A DNA stretch of 64,000 nt, from NCBI RefSeq assembly GCF_014237835.1, contig NZ_JACJVI010000003.1, positions 186,001-250,000 of the forward strand. The letters run 5' to 3'. Below, one piece after another: positions 1-9,219 of the stretch. A program made the translations under genes and the position numbers. The notes under the pieces are model-generated. The model was not told the origin of the DNA. It saw nothing but the letters and a program-made list of their open reading frames with translations, and did not search any database. This DNA comes from Rhizobium sp. AQ_MP (GTDB lineage Bacteria; Pseudomonadota; Alphaproteobacteria; Rhizobiales; Rhizobiaceae). The stretch's first letter is position 1. Each line of letters opens with the position of its first letter.

Positions 1-965
1 GCGGCGGGGCTGGTTTGCAGCCGGGTGCGGAAATGATGGCGGAGCGTTGCCGGTGTGCCGAAGCCTGAGGCGACCGCGATGTCATCGAGTGACAGGCTTG
101 TCTTGTGCTCCAGCAAGTCACAGGCATGGCGCAGCCGGCGGGTCATCAGGAATTCGCCGGGGCTTTGGCCTGTCAGGTCGCGAAAGCGGCGCTGGAAGGT
201 CCGGCTGCTCATCCCCGCCCGTGCCGCCATTTCGGCGAGTGTCACCTCGCGCTGCAGATTGGCTTCGATCCAGTCGATCAGCGGGCCCATGCGCTGTCCT
301 TCGCGCTCATGTGGCACGGGCCTTACGATGAACTGCGCCTGTCCGCCTTCCCGATGGGGCGGGACCACAAGACGACGGGCAACGCTGTTGGCGGCCTCTG
401 CGCCGAAATCGCGGCGGACGACATGCAGGCAGAGATCGATACCGGCAGCACTGCCGGCGGCCGTCAGGATCTGGCCTTCGTCGACATAGAGCACATCGGG
501 ATCGAGATGGATGTCTAGATGCCTTCGTGAAACCTTTTCGGCATAGCGCCAGTGGGTCGTGGCTTTCCGGCCATCAAGGAGGCCGGTCGCGGCCAGCACC
601 GCCACGCCGGAACACAGCGACATCAGGCGCGCACCCCGGGCATGGGCCGCCCGCAGCGCCTCGATCAACGAGGCAGGAACAGGCTCGTCGATCCCCCGCC
701 AGCCCGGAACGACGATCAGGTCTGCCTCTGCCAGAAGTTCCAGCCCGCCTGAAGCGCTAACCGTCAGACCGCCGGCGGCCCTCAGAGGTCCGGGCTCGAT
801 CGCAGCCGTCGCGTGGCGATACCAGCGCTCTCCCATTTCCGGTCGCGATAGGCCGAAGACTTCCACGGCAACCCCGAATTCGAAAGTGCAGAGGCCGTCA
901 TAGGCGAGGGTGACGACGCGGGGTCCCGTCAGCGTAGAGGAGGGAAAAAGCGATGCCGGCGTCAT
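1..965 (-). CDS. ftrA: GlxA/FtrA-family AraC-type regulator (3' end cut by window edge)
   Basis: Reverse-strand reading from the ATG at 965 begins MTPASLFPSST and stays open to base 1, so the stop lies outside the window (about 321 residues present, close to the usual length of this family). An N-terminal DJ-1/PfpI-like domain (about residues 15-185) carries a CSG-type nucleophile elbow (LCSGVAVLA). A C-terminal AraC HTH domain follows (about 215-310, with EMAARAGMSSRTFQRRF and DIAVASGFGTPATLRHHF). It is divergent from a rhodanese gene across about 95 bp; this neighbour pair recurs in proteobacteria, as I recall. Family known: transcriptional regulators with a non-catalytic amidotransferase-like sensor domain. 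Inferred: it controls the rhodanese gene. The ftrA symbol rests on resemblance only. Confidence 0.85.
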   Translation of the reverse strand, partial: MTPASLFPSSTLTGPRVVTLAYDGLCTFEFGVAVEVFGLSRPEMGERWYRHATAAIEPGPLRAAGGLTVSASGGLELLAEADLIVVPGWRGIDEPVPASLIEALRAAHARGARLMSLCSGVAVLAATGLLDGRKATTHWRYAEKVSRRHLDIHLDPDVLYVDEGQILTAAGSAAGIDLCLHVVRRDFGAEAANSVARRLVVPPHREGGQAQFIVRPVPHEREGQRMGPLIDWIEANLQREVTLAEMAARAGMSSRTFQRRFRDLTGQSPGEFLMTRRLRHACDLLEHKTSLSLDDIAVASGFGTPATLRHHFRTRLQTSPA

Positions 966-1060
966 TGGCGTGATCTTTACGCATGTTGTCATTCACGCCA
1001 GTTTTCCAAAATCCTCTGAAAAGGCAAGGTCTCTTCATCAAACATCGAAAGGAGCCTGCC

Positions 1061-1459
1061 ATGCCAAGCCTCGTCAGTGAAATTCCCGCCGCCGATCCCG
1101 CCCTCGTCGCGCAGCACTATCAGGCGCGGCTCGCCTTCGAGACGGACTGCTGGGATGTGCATGAGGTGATGAGCCGGGGCGAGGCGGACTTCGTGCTTCT
1201 CGACGTGCGCGGACCGAAGCTTTACGAGCGGGGACATGTGCCGGGCGCCATCAACCTGCCGCATGGCAAGATGACCGAACGCAAGATGGCGGAATGGCCC
1301 GAGGATACGCTGTTCGTCGTCTATTGCGCCGGGCCGCATTGCAACGGAACCGATCGGGCAGCACTCCGCTTGGCGCGGCTCGGGCGCCGCGTCAAGGTGA
1401 TGATCGGCGGGATGACCGGCTGGGCCGACGAAGGGTTTGACATCGCAAGCGGGGCCTGA
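1061..1459 (+). CDS. Rhodanese-like domain protein
   Basis: Single rhodanese domain, 132 residues. The active-site loop cysteine sits in VVYCAGPHCNGTDRAA, and the CH2-A-like segment FVLLDVRGPKLYERGHVPGAINLPH is complete, so it is probably catalytic (sulfur transfer from a persulfidated cysteine). The start at 1061 is chosen because AAAGGAG lies about 7 bases upstream; an in-frame ATG at 983 has no such site and would add an unlike tail inside the divergent promoter. No signal peptide, so cytoplasmic. Its partner is the divergent FtrA-type regulator. The physiological sulfur donor and acceptor cannot be told from sequence. Confidence 0.88.
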   Translation: MPSLVSEIPAADPALVAQHYQARLAFETDCWDVHEVMSRGEADFVLLDVRGPKLYERGHVPGAINLPHGKMTERKMAEWPEDTLFVVYCAGPHCNGTDRAALRLARLGRRVKVMIGGMTGWADEGFDIASGA

Positions 1460-1477
1460 TCCTGGCCGCCGGTTCGC

Positions 1478-2011
1478 TCATCCTGCCAGATGGGCGAACT
1501 CGGCAACGACGTCTTCGTAAACGCGGCGCTTGAAGGGCACGATGAGACCCGGCAGGTCCTGCATCGGCTTCCAGGCCCAGGCGTCGAATTCCGCTTCGTG
1601 CCCACCGGGCGGCGGGTTGATGGCAATCTCGCTTTCGTCACCTTCGAAGCGGAAGGCGAACCAGCGCTGGGTCTGGCCACGGAACTTGCCCTTCAAGCCG
1701 ATGCCGATCAGTTCGGCAGGCAGGTCGTAATTGATCCACCGGCTGGCTTCGGCCAACAGCGACACCGTCCTGATGCCGGTTTCCTCGTAGAGTTCGCGCA
1801 TGGCGGCGGGAAGCGGATCCTCACCCGGGTCGATCCCACCCTGGGGCATCTGCCAGAGCTGCGGCGAACCGTCATACTCGGAATTGCCTTCCGGAATGCG
1901 TCTGCCCGACCAGACAAGGCCCTCCCGGTTCAGCACCATGATACCGACACAGGGGCGATAGGGCAGGTCTTCGGCCTTCACCTTGGGCTTCGTGGATTGG
2001 GGCTCGGTCAT
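1478..2011 (-). CDS. rppH: RNA pyrophosphohydrolase (Nudix)
   Basis: 177-residue Nudix hydrolase with a full Nudix box ([22 protein letters not shown], read GX5EX7REUXEEXGU). The N-terminal [21 protein letters not shown] and later [23 protein letters not shown] are typical of RppH/IalA. Known role: removes pyrophosphate from 5'-triphosphorylated mRNA, opening it to decay; also hydrolyses dinucleoside polyphosphates. The start [10 protein letters not shown] at 2011 is preferred over in-frame upstream starts that run back into the preceding gene. It lies 7 bases after the YibQ-like gene, so the two are probably cotranscribed and translationally coupled, as in other rhizobia. The 3' end faces the rhodanese gene convergently. 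Confidence 0.93.
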   Translation of the reverse strand: MTEPQSTKPKVKAEDLPYRPCVGIMVLNREGLVWSGRRIPEGNSEYDGSPQLWQMPQGGIDPGEDPLPAAMRELYEETGIRTVSLLAEASRWINYDLPAELIGIGLKGKFRGQTQRWFAFRFEGDESEIAINPPPGGHEAEFDAWAWKPMQDLPGLIVPFKRRVYEDVVAEFAHLAG

Positions 2012-2018
2012 GATGTCC

Positions 2019-3200
2019 TCAGGGTCTGTTGTCGTTGGCGAGCGCGGAGACGCCGACGAATTCGATGCCGCGGGCAACCGCTTCATCACGCCATTCGGCG
2101 ACCGCTGCAATCGTTTCATCGAAGGCGGCGCCGACGCCGATTGCCTGGCCGTTGCGTCTTGCGATCCGTTCCAGCTCGTCCAACTTGGAGAGGATTGCCT
2201 GGCGATCCACCTGTGCGTCGATCATGACGTCGGCATAGGCATGCGGAAAACCGATCGCCTTGGCGAAATCACCCGACAGGGAGCGCGCTGTCGAGCCGTC
2301 GTCGAGAAACATCAGGCCGCGCTTGCCGATATCGCGCATGATCGGGTCCATCGCCTTGTCATCGGAGAGGAAGCGGGCGCCCATATAGTTCATGATGCCG
2401 GTGTAGTTGGTGATCTGCGCCATGGCCTGGTGCAGATTGGCGATGTTGGTTGCCGCCGTCTTTTCGGCAAGCAGGGTGCCCCGGCCGGGATCGTTGGCCG
2501 GATAGTCGAAGGGTTCCATCGGCACCTGAAGCACGATCTCGTGGCCCTTGCGACGGGCCTCCTGCATCCAGCGCTGCAGGCTGTTGCCGGTCGCGGCAAA
2601 GGCAAGCGTGATGTCTTCGGGCAGGTCGCGGATCGCCATCTGGCTGCCGGTCTGGCTGAGCCCGATGCCGCCGATGACGATGGCTATACGGGTTCCCCGC
2701 GCTCCCGACCACGGCCGGGCGTAGAAATCCACCGGACGCAGACCCGAGGCGGCGACCGTCGGCAGTTCACCCGTATCGGTCAATTCGATCAGGTCTTCAT
2801 TGGGCTGGCCGGCCAGTCTCGGGTCCTGCGTCGGGGCGCTCCCAATGATAACCGGACCCGTGCGGGCATTGGGGCTGAACGTGGTGACGACATTGCCATC
2901 GGCCGTGGTGGTGCGACGGACCACGGCACCATCGTTCGGGCCGCTGGTCGCGAGGCCGGCCGGCGGATCGGTTGGGCGGCGGTCTGCCGTGTCTTCTGCG
3001 ACAACAGCCGTTTCCGGGGGACGAGGGGTCAGATTGATCGGCGGTTCGCTGCGCAAGGCCGATGGGGAGAGCGAGGTCCAGGCGGAGAGGCCGACCAGTG
3101 TGAGCACGGCAAAGGCAGAGGTGACCGTGGACAGGCCAAAGCGGCTCTTGCGCTCGGATTTGTCCTTTCGCTCCTGACCGAGCGGTGCATGCAGGTCCAT
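2019..3200 (-). CDS. Divergent polysaccharide deacetylase family protein (YibQ/DUF610)
   Basis: 393 residues starting [12 protein letters not shown] at 3200, with GGAAG about 9 bases upstream; an alternative ATG 36 bases earlier lacks a site. One N-terminal membrane segment (about residues 25-45, [18 protein letters not shown]), then a low-complexity periplasmic linker, then a NodB-like barrel from about residue 160 ([39 protein letters not shown]). Family known: 'divergent polysaccharide deacetylase', envelope-associated, true substrate unclear. It follows ctpA and an EnvC-like gene, a conserved envelope-maintenance neighbourhood, and is separated from ctpA by a strong hairpin terminator. 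Confidence 0.85.
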   Translation of the reverse strand: MDLHAPLGQERKDKSERKSRFGLSTVTSAFAVLTLVGLSAWTSLSPSALRSEPPINLTPRPPETAVVAEDTADRRPTDPPAGLATSGPNDGAVVRRTTTADGNVVTTFSPNARTGPVIIGSAPTQDPRLAGQPNEDLIELTDTGELPTVAASGLRPVDFYARPWSGARGTRIAIVIGGIGLSQTGSQMAIRDLPEDITLAFAATGNSLQRWMQEARRKGHEIVLQVPMEPFDYPANDPGRGTLLAEKTAATNIANLHQAMAQITNYTGIMNYMGARFLSDDKAMDPIMRDIGKRGLMFLDDGSTARSLSGDFAKAIGFPHAYADVMIDAQVDRQAILSKLDELERIARRNGQAIGVGAAFDETIAAVAEWRDEAVARGIEFVGVSALANDNRP

Positions 3201-3235
3201 GCGAAACTTCCAGTGATGCCGGCGGTGCAGATGCA

Positions 3236-3272
3236 AAACGACCGCCCCCGCATCTCAGATACGGGGGCGGTC
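3236..3272 (-). terminator. Intrinsic terminator after ctpA
   Basis: Perfect 11-bp stem (3240-3250 with 3262-3272, GACCGCCCCCG/CGGGGGCGGTC) and an 11-base loop. On the minus strand the stem is followed by GTTTT. It lies between the stop of ctpA and the start of the YibQ-like gene, so rppH and yibQ are likely partly independent of ctpA. Confidence 0.7.
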
Positions 3273-3284
3273 GATGGATGAGTT

Positions 3285-4604
3285 TTACTGCAGTGCTGCC
3301 TTCTGCGGATCAGCCGGGAAGGCCGGATCGGTCTTCACGCCACGCAGCAGGTCGAGTGCATAGTTGAGCTGGACGTCGTCCTTGGCTTCCGGCGGTACGT
3401 AAGCGACGGAGCCGGAGCCCTCTTCGTTTTCGTTCTGGCCCTTGATGTGGCCAGGCAATGCCGATTCACCTTCGGTGCGGACCTTGCCCTGGAGCTCTTC
3501 CGGAAGCGGTTGTTCGACCGTGATGTCGGGCGCGATGCCCGTACCCTGGATCGAATTGCCCGAGGGCGTGTAGTAGAGCGCCGTCGTCAAGCGCAAAGCG
3601 CCCTTGTCACCCATCGGAATGATGGTCTGGACGGAGCCCTTGCCGAAGGAGCGGGTGCCGAGAACGGTCGCACGCTTCAGATCCTGCAGCGCGCCGGCGA
3701 CGATTTCCGATGCGGAGGCGGAGCCGCCGTTGACAAGAACGATTACCGGCTTGCCGTCGGTCAGATCGCCTGCCGTCGCGTTGAAGCGGCGGGTGTCCTG
3801 GGGGTCGCGCGAACGGGTCGAAACCACTTCGCCACGCTCCAGGAAGGCGTCGGACACGTAGATCGCCTGGTCGAGCAGACCGCCCGGGTTGAGGCGAAGG
3901 TCGAGAACATAGCCCTTCAGCTTGTCGGCCGGGACTTCCTTCTTGATCTTCTCGATCGCGGCTTCCAGGTCGTCATAGGTCTTCTCGGTGAAGGAGATGA
4001 CGCGCAGATAACCGACATCGCCCTCGACGCGCGACTTGACGGCGCGGATCGGGATGATTTCGCGGGTGACGGTGATGTCGAGCGGCTTGTCCGCACCCTT
4101 GCGCAGGATGGTGAGCTTGATCGGCGTGTTGACCGCGCCGCGCATTTTCTCGACGGCTTCCTCAAGTTTCAGGCCGCGGACGGATTCACCGTTGATCTCG
4201 GAGATGAAGTCGCCGGCGAGGATGCCGGCCTTGGCGCCCGGCGTGTCGTCGATCGGGGTGATGACCTTGACGAGTTCTTCTTCCATGGTGACTTCGATAC
4301 CGATGCCACCGAACTCGCCGCGCGTCTGGGTCTGCATGTCGGCCGCGTCCTTGGCGTTCATGTAGACCGAATGCGGGTCGAGCGAGGTCAGCATGCCGTT
4401 GATGGCACTTTCGACCAGCTTGTTCTCATCCGGCGGCGTCACGTATTGGGCGCGAATGCGCTCGAAGACGTCGCCGAAGATTGACAATTCCTTGTAGGTG
4501 GAATTTCCCGCCGCCTGGGCCGGGACACCTGCGGAATAGATGACGCTCATCGCGGTTGCGCCCATCAGTGCGCCGACGAGGAGAAGAGAGACCCTACGTA
4601 TCAT
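3285..4604 (-). CDS. ctpA: Carboxyl-terminal processing protease (S41)
   Basis: 439 residues from MIRRVSLLLVGALMG at 4604; upstream in-frame codons would extend into the preceding gene. N-terminal signal/anchor (residues 1-30), PDZ domain about 99-170 (GGIGIEVTMEEELVKV), and a peptidase S41 core with serine in GGSASASE (about 295-297) and lysine in SFGKGSVQT (about 322), the Ser/Lys dyad. Known role: periplasmic C-terminal processing of envelope proteins; rhizobial CtpA affects envelope integrity. The start overlaps the end of the EnvC-like gene by 11 bases, implying translational coupling with this divisome-associated factor. The C-terminal tail (about 60 residues) is acidic and low-complexity. 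Confidence 0.94.
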   Translation of the reverse strand: MIRRVSLLLVGALMGATAMSVIYSAGVPAQAAGNSTYKELSIFGDVFERIRAQYVTPPDENKLVESAINGMLTSLDPHSVYMNAKDAADMQTQTRGEFGGIGIEVTMEEELVKVITPIDDTPGAKAGILAGDFISEINGESVRGLKLEEAVEKMRGAVNTPIKLTILRKGADKPLDITVTREIIPIRAVKSRVEGDVGYLRVISFTEKTYDDLEAAIEKIKKEVPADKLKGYVLDLRLNPGGLLDQAIYVSDAFLERGEVVSTRSRDPQDTRRFNATAGDLTDGKPVIVLVNGGSASASEIVAGALQDLKRATVLGTRSFGKGSVQTIIPMGDKGALRLTTALYYTPSGNSIQGTGIAPDITVEQPLPEELQGKVRTEGESALPGHIKGQNENEEGSGSVAYVPPEAKDDVQLNYALDLLRGVKTDPAFPADPQKAALQ

Positions 4605-6105
4605 TCTGTGCCTTTCCAGAATCGCCTCCGACCCACCAGGGACGGGAATCAACCGGTTTACCGTCTTTCCGAAGTTCAATGTAAAGAGTTGGCCGATCTG
4701 TTTCCAGCGCGAATGCTGTCGCACTTGCCACTCTTTTCTCACCCATGGTCGCCAACGGCTCCCCCGAGAGCACGAACTTGCCCTGGCTGGTGCTGATCCG
4801 GTCCATACCGGACAGCACCATATGGTAGCCGTCGCCCGTGTTCAGAATGATCATCTGGCCGTAGCTTCGGAAATTTCCAGCAAACACCACCCATGCATCG
4901 GCCGGTGCGGTGACCAGCGCGCCGGGCTGAGAGGCAATCACGATGCCCTGTGCCTGGTGGCCTGTCCCGTCCGGATCGCCGAACTGACGCAGGGTTTCGC
5001 CGGCAACCGGCAAGTCCAGTTTCTGCTTCAGTTCGGAGAAAGGATATGCTGGCGCAATGCGGTTTTTATCGGGCAGTCCGGACTGGGCGAGCTCCAGCGC
5101 ACGGGCCCTCTGCTCCTCGCTCATCTGGTTGCGCCTGGCCTCTTCGGCGCGGGCCAGCTCGGCTGCCTGACGAACGGAGGTGATCTCGCTTTCGAGCGAG
5201 CGGATGAGGGCTTCCATGGTCGAAGCGCGCTCGGCAAGTGCTTCCGATTGCTTGCGTTCCGCCTGCAGCTGGAGCGAATTGGTGCGGGCGAGGCGCTCGT
5301 TTTCCGCTACCAGAAGATCCATGCGCCGCTCTTCTTCCTGGCGGTTGGCGATGGCCGCCACCAGGCCGTCCATTTCCTTCTTGCCGGCGTCGCGCAGCGC
5401 TATCAACTCTTCGAGATCGGCGGCCAGCTTGTCCGTCTCATGGCGGATGCCGGGCACGACGGCACCGAGCAGAATGGCTGTCCGGACCGAGCCCAGCGCA
5501 TCCTCGGGGCTGACGAGAAGGGCCGGCGGCGGGTTGCGCCCCATGCGCTGCAGAGCGGCCAGAACTTCTGCGAGCACAGCCCGACGTTCCCTGAAGGAGC
5601 CACGGATCTGGTCTTCACGCAGGCCGATATCGGCGAGCCGCTTTTCGCCTTCGCTGATCTGCTTTTCGATGTCCTTGCGACGCTTGGCGGAGTCGATCAG
5701 TGCGGTCTTCAGGCTCAGGGCCGTCTTCTCCAGCTCCGCTATGCTCTTCTCGAGCTCGCTCGCCTTTTCTTCCGAGAGCTTCATGCTGGCTGCGATTTCC
5801 TGCAGCTCGGAACTCACCTGGTCGCGCTTGGCGCGCAGTTCCAGTGCCGGGTCGGGGGGCGGAGCCGATACGATGCGGTCACCCGCAGTCACCGGCGCCG
5901 TCGGCAGCGCGCCGGTGGTTGTGCCAGCATCCGCAGGCGATCCTGGCCCGACAACCGGAGGCGTGTTCTGTTGCGCACGGGTTGAAAGCGGTGATGCGGA
6001 CGCCATAAGTGCTGCCAGAACACAGGCCGCCGTCAAGCCAGCCTTGCGGCGGCTGCCCTCGATCAGACTTGCGTTTTCATTGGCTGCAGTGGGCAAGGGC
6101 TTCAT
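4594..6105 (-). CDS. EnvC-like murein hydrolase activator (degenerate LytM/M23)
   Basis: 503 residues from MKPLPTAANENAS at 6105. A hydrophobic segment (about 22-40) is followed by a Pro/Ala linker. A long coiled coil follows (about 85-340, EKASELEKSIAELEKTA, EERRMDLLVAENERLA). The C-terminal LytM-type domain (about 385-500) includes VAGETLRQFGDPDGTGHQAQ and LYIELRKDGKPVDSRPWW. The zinc ligands of active M23 peptidases appear lost: no HxxxD and no HxH. This fits the EnvC family, known to activate amidases at the septum rather than cut peptidoglycan itself. It overlaps ctpA by 11 bases and follows rlmH by 71. Confidence 0.85.
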   Translation of the reverse strand: MKPLPTAANENASLIEGSRRKAGLTAACVLAALMASASPLSTRAQQNTPPVVGPGSPADAGTTTGALPTAPVTAGDRIVSAPPPDPALELRAKRDQVSSELQEIAASMKLSEEKASELEKSIAELEKTALSLKTALIDSAKRRKDIEKQISEGEKRLADIGLREDQIRGSFRERRAVLAEVLAALQRMGRNPPPALLVSPEDALGSVRTAILLGAVVPGIRHETDKLAADLEELIALRDAGKKEMDGLVAAIANRQEEERRMDLLVAENERLARTNSLQLQAERKQSEALAERASTMEALIRSLESEITSVRQAAELARAEEARRNQMSEEQRARALELAQSGLPDKNRIAPAYPFSELKQKLDLPVAGETLRQFGDPDGTGHQAQGIVIASQPGALVTAPADAWVVFAGNFRSYGQMIILNTGDGYHMVLSGMDRISTSQGKFVLSGEPLATMGEKRVASATAFALETDRPTLYIELRKDGKPVDSRPWWVGGDSGKAQNDT

Positions 6106-6176
6106 CCGGTTCGGCGGGAAAATACGCTGATTTGCGCACAAGGCAAAGCATTGCTCGCCAGGTGGCAACCCTGCGC

Positions 6177-6659
6177 TCAAACGCGATGATAGGGATGTCC
6201 CGTCAGGATGGTCACGGCGCGATAAAGCTGCTCGGCGATCAGGATGCGCACCAACTGGTGCGGCCAGGTGAGTTTGCCGAGATTGAGGACGAGTCGGGCG
6301 CGATCGCGCAGATCCGGATCGATGCCATCGGCGCCACCGATGACGAAGGCCATGTCGCGCTGGCCGTTATCGGCGGCATCGCCCACGAACTTTGCAAACT
6401 CGGCGCTGTCGAAGGCCTTGCCGCGCTCGTCGAGGACGACAATGAGCGCGCCATCGGGGATCTGGCGGGAAAGCTCCTGGCCTTCCTCGCGCTTTCTCGT
6501 GTCGGCATTGCCGGCGCGGCTTTCGGTCAACTCGACCGAGCGGGTGAATTCCAGGCCGCATTGCGGTCCGGCCTTGGCGAAGCGGTCCAGATAGCGGGAC
6601 GCGAGTTCCTTCTCCGGCCCGGCTTTCAGCCGGCCCACGGCATAGATGCCTATCTTCAT
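6177..6659 (-). CDS. rlmH: 23S rRNA (pseudouridine1915-N3)-methyltransferase RlmH
   Basis: 160 residues, the usual SPOUT-class RlmH length. Hallmarks: N-terminal MKIGIYAVGRLK, the SAM-binding knot with FVIGGADGIDPDLRDRA, and the terminal GHPYHRV expected for RlmH. Known reaction: SAM-dependent N3 methylation of pseudouridine 1915 in helix 69 of 23S rRNA, on the 70S ribosome. It sits between rsfS (ribosomal silencing factor) and the EnvC-like gene; the rsfS-rlmH pairing is widespread in bacteria. Confidence 0.96.
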   Translation of the reverse strand: MKIGIYAVGRLKAGPEKELASRYLDRFAKAGPQCGLEFTRSVELTESRAGNADTRKREEGQELSRQIPDGALIVVLDERGKAFDSAEFAKFVGDAADNGQRDMAFVIGGADGIDPDLRDRARLVLNLGKLTWPHQLVRILIAEQLYRAVTILTGHPYHRV

Positions 6660-6762
6660 GCGGGCAGTCCCTGGTTCAGGTCACAAAACCATCTCTATCG
6701 GCAGGAAGAGACCCGCCGTGTCAATTCGGCTTCGGGACCGTCCACCGGACGGCCGGCCGTTT

Positions 6763-7173
6763 TCAGTGCAGGCGATCCTCGATGTCCGGAGCGGCCCACA
6801 TCTTTTCGATGTTGTAGAACTCGCGGATTTCGGGTCGGAACACATGCACGATGATGTCTCCCGTGTCGATCAGGACCCAGTCACCGGTCTCCAGGCCTTC
6901 GACGCGGGCGGAGCCCAGGCCTTCGTCCTTGAGGTCGGAAATCAGGTGTTCGCTGATCGCCGTCACATGACGGTTCGAGCGTCCGGACACGACCACCATG
7001 TAGTCGCCCAGGGCCGATTTGCCGGCAATGTTGATGGAGACAATATCTTCTGCCTTCGAGTCCTCGAGGCTTGCGAGGACCAGCTCAAGTGCGCGGGCTG
7101 CGGCATCGGCGCCACGTTCCACGCTCTTCGGGATAACGCGGGGTGCGCGTCCCTTGGTGTGTACTGTTGTCAG
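6763..7173 (-). CDS. rsfS: Ribosomal silencing factor RsfS, apparently with a CTG start
   Basis: DUF143/Iojap family (ALELVLASLEDSKAEDI, DYMVVVSGRSNRHV, DWVLIDTGDIIVHVF). RsfS binds L14 and blocks subunit joining under nutrient limitation. The only standard in-frame start is a GTG at 7122, which has no ribosome site. Seventeen codons upstream a CTG at 7171-7173 follows GGAAAGG by 7 bases and opens with LTTVHTKGRAPRV, which resembles the family's N-terminus (MTTVHAKGR, from memory). An in-frame TGA lies further upstream, with no ATG, GTG or TTG between it and the CTG. I therefore place the start at 7173 (136 residues). The start codon is inference; the gene identity is firm. Confidence 0.88.
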   Translation of the reverse strand: MTTVHTKGRAPRVIPKSVERGADAAARALELVLASLEDSKAEDIVSINIAGKSALGDYMVVVSGRSNRHVTAISEHLISDLKDEGLGSARVEGLETGDWVLIDTGDIIVHVFRPEIREFYNIEKMWAAPDIEDRLH

Positions 7174-7232
7174 AGTTCGTCCTTTCCTTGGAATAACAGA
7201 ACAGCACGTCTGCGATTCTCATAACTTCGATC

Positions 7233-7248
7233 GCCACCAAAAGGTGGC
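7233..7248. other. Small hairpin in the nadD-rsfS gap
   Basis: GCCACC-AAAA-GGTGGC, a 6-bp stem in the 128-bp gap between nadD and rsfS. There is no T-tract. It may be an mRNA processing or attenuation element; nothing else is evident in the gap. Confidence 0.3.
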
Positions 7249-7301
7249 ATCGATCCAATAAAGTTTCAAGGCATGGTCGAAAAGGTGCAAGGATTGGACC
7301 T

Positions 7302-7934
7302 TCACGATGTCTTCGGTGCGCCAGCGGCGCGGATCGCCGATGAGCTCAAGGTGGAGCGGGGGCCATGGATGAAGGTCCAGGCCGGTGCCCGCTTCTGCCA
7401 GAGAACGCCGGCATCCTCCTCATCTATGCGTGCATAGTCGAAGGTGCGTGCCATCTTCGAGGAGAGATAGGCGAGTGTCGACCCAGGGCGGTCGATCACG
7501 GCGATCGGGAAGGTCGTGGCGATCTTTTGCCAGCGCTGCCAGCGATGGAAGCCGGCGAGATTGTCGGCACCCATGATCCAGATGAAATGCACATTCCGAT
7601 TGCGGGCGCGAATGAAGTCCAGCGTGCGGGCGGTGTAGCTCGTGCCGAGCGTCTTTTCGAAGGCGGTCACCTTGATCCTGGGATCAGACGCCATGGCTTC
7701 GCACGATGCGAGGCGCTCTGCGAGCGGGGCAAGTTCCCGGCGGCTTTTCAAGGGGTTGCCCGGCGTCACCAGCCACCAGAGCTGATCGAGACCGAGGCGC
7801 CGCAGGGCAATCTCGGCGACCAGCACATGGCCCTGGTGCGGCGGATTGAAGGAGCCGCCGAACAGGCCGACCACCATGCCGCGCTCGACATGCGGCATCA
7901 CGAGATGGCGATGGGCGAGCGCCTCGTCCGCCAC
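7302..7934 (-). CDS. nadD: Nicotinate-nucleotide adenylyltransferase
   Basis: 210 residues; GTG start at 7934, one base after the proA stop. Nucleotidyltransferase motifs: GLFGGSFNPPHQGH (with the HxGH catalytic histidines) and the C-terminal RSTLSSSAIRAA, corresponding to the ISSTxIR signature. Known reaction: nicotinate mononucleotide + ATP to deamido-NAD, in cytoplasmic NAD synthesis. It sits in the proB-proA-nadD-rsfS-rlmH run, presumably one transcript. The start might lie further upstream inside proA, but the compact junction supports the GTG. Confidence 0.94.
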   Translation of the reverse strand: MADEALAHRHLVMPHVERGMVVGLFGGSFNPPHQGHVLVAEIALRRLGLDQLWWLVTPGNPLKSRRELAPLAERLASCEAMASDPRIKVTAFEKTLGTSYTARTLDFIRARNRNVHFIWIMGADNLAGFHRWQRWQKIATTFPIAVIDRPGSTLAYLSSKMARTFDYARIDEEDAGVLWQKRAPAWTFIHGPRSTLSSSAIRAAGAPKTS

Positions 7935-7935
7935 G

Positions 7936-9219
7936 TCAGGGACGGACCTGGCCGTTGCCGCGCACGCGGTATTTGAAGGATGTCAGCTGCTCGACGCCGA
8001 CGGGGCCGCGCGCATGCATCTTGCCGGTCGCAATGCCGATTTCCGCACCCATGCCGAATTCGCCGCCATCGGCGAACTGGGTCGAGGCATTGTGCAGCAG
8101 GATCGCAGAGTCGATCTCGTTGAAGAAACGTTCGACCACTTGCGGATCTTCGGCGATCACCGCTTCGGTGTGGTTCGATGAATAACGGGCGATATGATCA
8201 ATGGCACCGCCGATGCCGTCTACGACTGCGACCGAGATCACCGCGTCGAGATATTCGGTGCGCCAGTCCTCTTCTGTTGCGGCCTTGAGGCCTGGAATGA
8301 TGCGCAGCACTGTGGCCGAGGCGCGGATCTCGCAGCCGGCTTCGGTCAGCGCCTCGATCAGGGGCTGGAGATGGGTGGCAATCGCCGCGCTGTCGACCAG
8401 CAGCGTCTCGGCGGCACCACAAATGCCGGTGCGGCGCATCTTGGCGTTGACGACGATCTTCTTTGCCATGTCGAGATCGGCGGAGCCGTCGACATAGACG
8501 TGGCAGAGACCTTCGAGATGGGCGAAGACCGGGACGCGGGCTTCCTGCTGGACGCGCGCCACAAGGCTCTTGCCGCCACGGGGCACGATCACATCGATCG
8601 AGCCTTCGAGACCCGACAGAAGCGCGCCGACGGCTGCACGATCGGTGGTCGGAACCAGCTGGATCGCATCGGCCGGCAGGCCGGCGGAAACGAGGCCCTT
8701 AACCAGGCAGGCATGGATAGCGCGCGATGAATTGGCCGAATCCGAGCCACCGCGCAGGATAACGGCATTGCCAGCCTTGAGGCAGAGAGCCCCGGCATCG
8801 GCCGTGACGTTGGGGCGGCTTTCATAGATGACGCCGATGACGCCCAGCGGCGTGCGGACGCGCTCGATATGCAGGCCGTTCGGGCGGTCCCATTCGGTGA
8901 TGACGGTGCCGACGGGATCCGGCAGTTCGGCAATCTCGCGCATCGACTGGGCGATGGCCGCAACCCGGGCGGAATTCAAGGTCAGGCGGTCGATGAAGGA
9001 TGCGGCAACGCCGGATTCTGCGGCATTCTTCAGGTCGATCGCATTGGCGGCAAGGATCTCGGCCTCGGCCTTCACCAGGGCATCAGCCATGGCAAGCAGC
9101 GCCTTGTTCTTCGCCTCCGTGGACGCGATCGCCAGCGGACGGGCGGCTGCGCGGGCACGGCGACCGATGTCGAGCATCAGGCCATCGACGGAATTCTGGT
9201 TCGACACGGTATCAAGCAT
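7936..9219 (-). CDS. proA: Glutamate-5-semialdehyde dehydrogenase (gamma-glutamyl phosphate reductase)
   Basis: 427 residues of the aldehyde dehydrogenase superfamily. The catalytic cysteine is in [11 protein letters not shown], and [21 protein letters not shown] is typical of ProA. Known reaction: NADPH reduction of gamma-glutamyl phosphate to glutamate semialdehyde in proline synthesis. I choose MLDTVSNQN at 9219 over the ATG at 9228 because GGAAGG lies 9 bases before 9219 but directly abuts 9228. The chosen start overlaps the end of proB by 8 bases, so the two enzymes, which must channel a labile intermediate, are translationally coupled. Confidence 0.95.
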   Translation of the reverse strand: MLDTVSNQNSVDGLMLDIGRRARAAARPLAIASTEAKNKALLAMADALVKAEAEILAANAIDLKNAAESGVAASFIDRLTLNSARVAAIAQSMREIAELPDPVGTVITEWDRPNGLHIERVRTPLGVIGVIYESRPNVTADAGALCLKAGNAVILRGGSDSANSSRAIHACLVKGLVSAGLPADAIQLVPTTDRAAVGALLSGLEGSIDVIVPRGGKSLVARVQQEARVPVFAHLEGLCHVYVDGSADLDMAKKIVVNAKMRRTGICGAAETLLVDSAAIATHLQPLIEALTEAGCEIRASATVLRIIPGLKAATEEDWRTEYLDAVISVAVVDGIGGAIDHIARYSSNHTEAVIAEDPQVVERFFNEIDSAILLHNASTQFADGGEFGMGAEIGIATGKMHARGPVGVEQLTSFKYRVRGNGQVRP

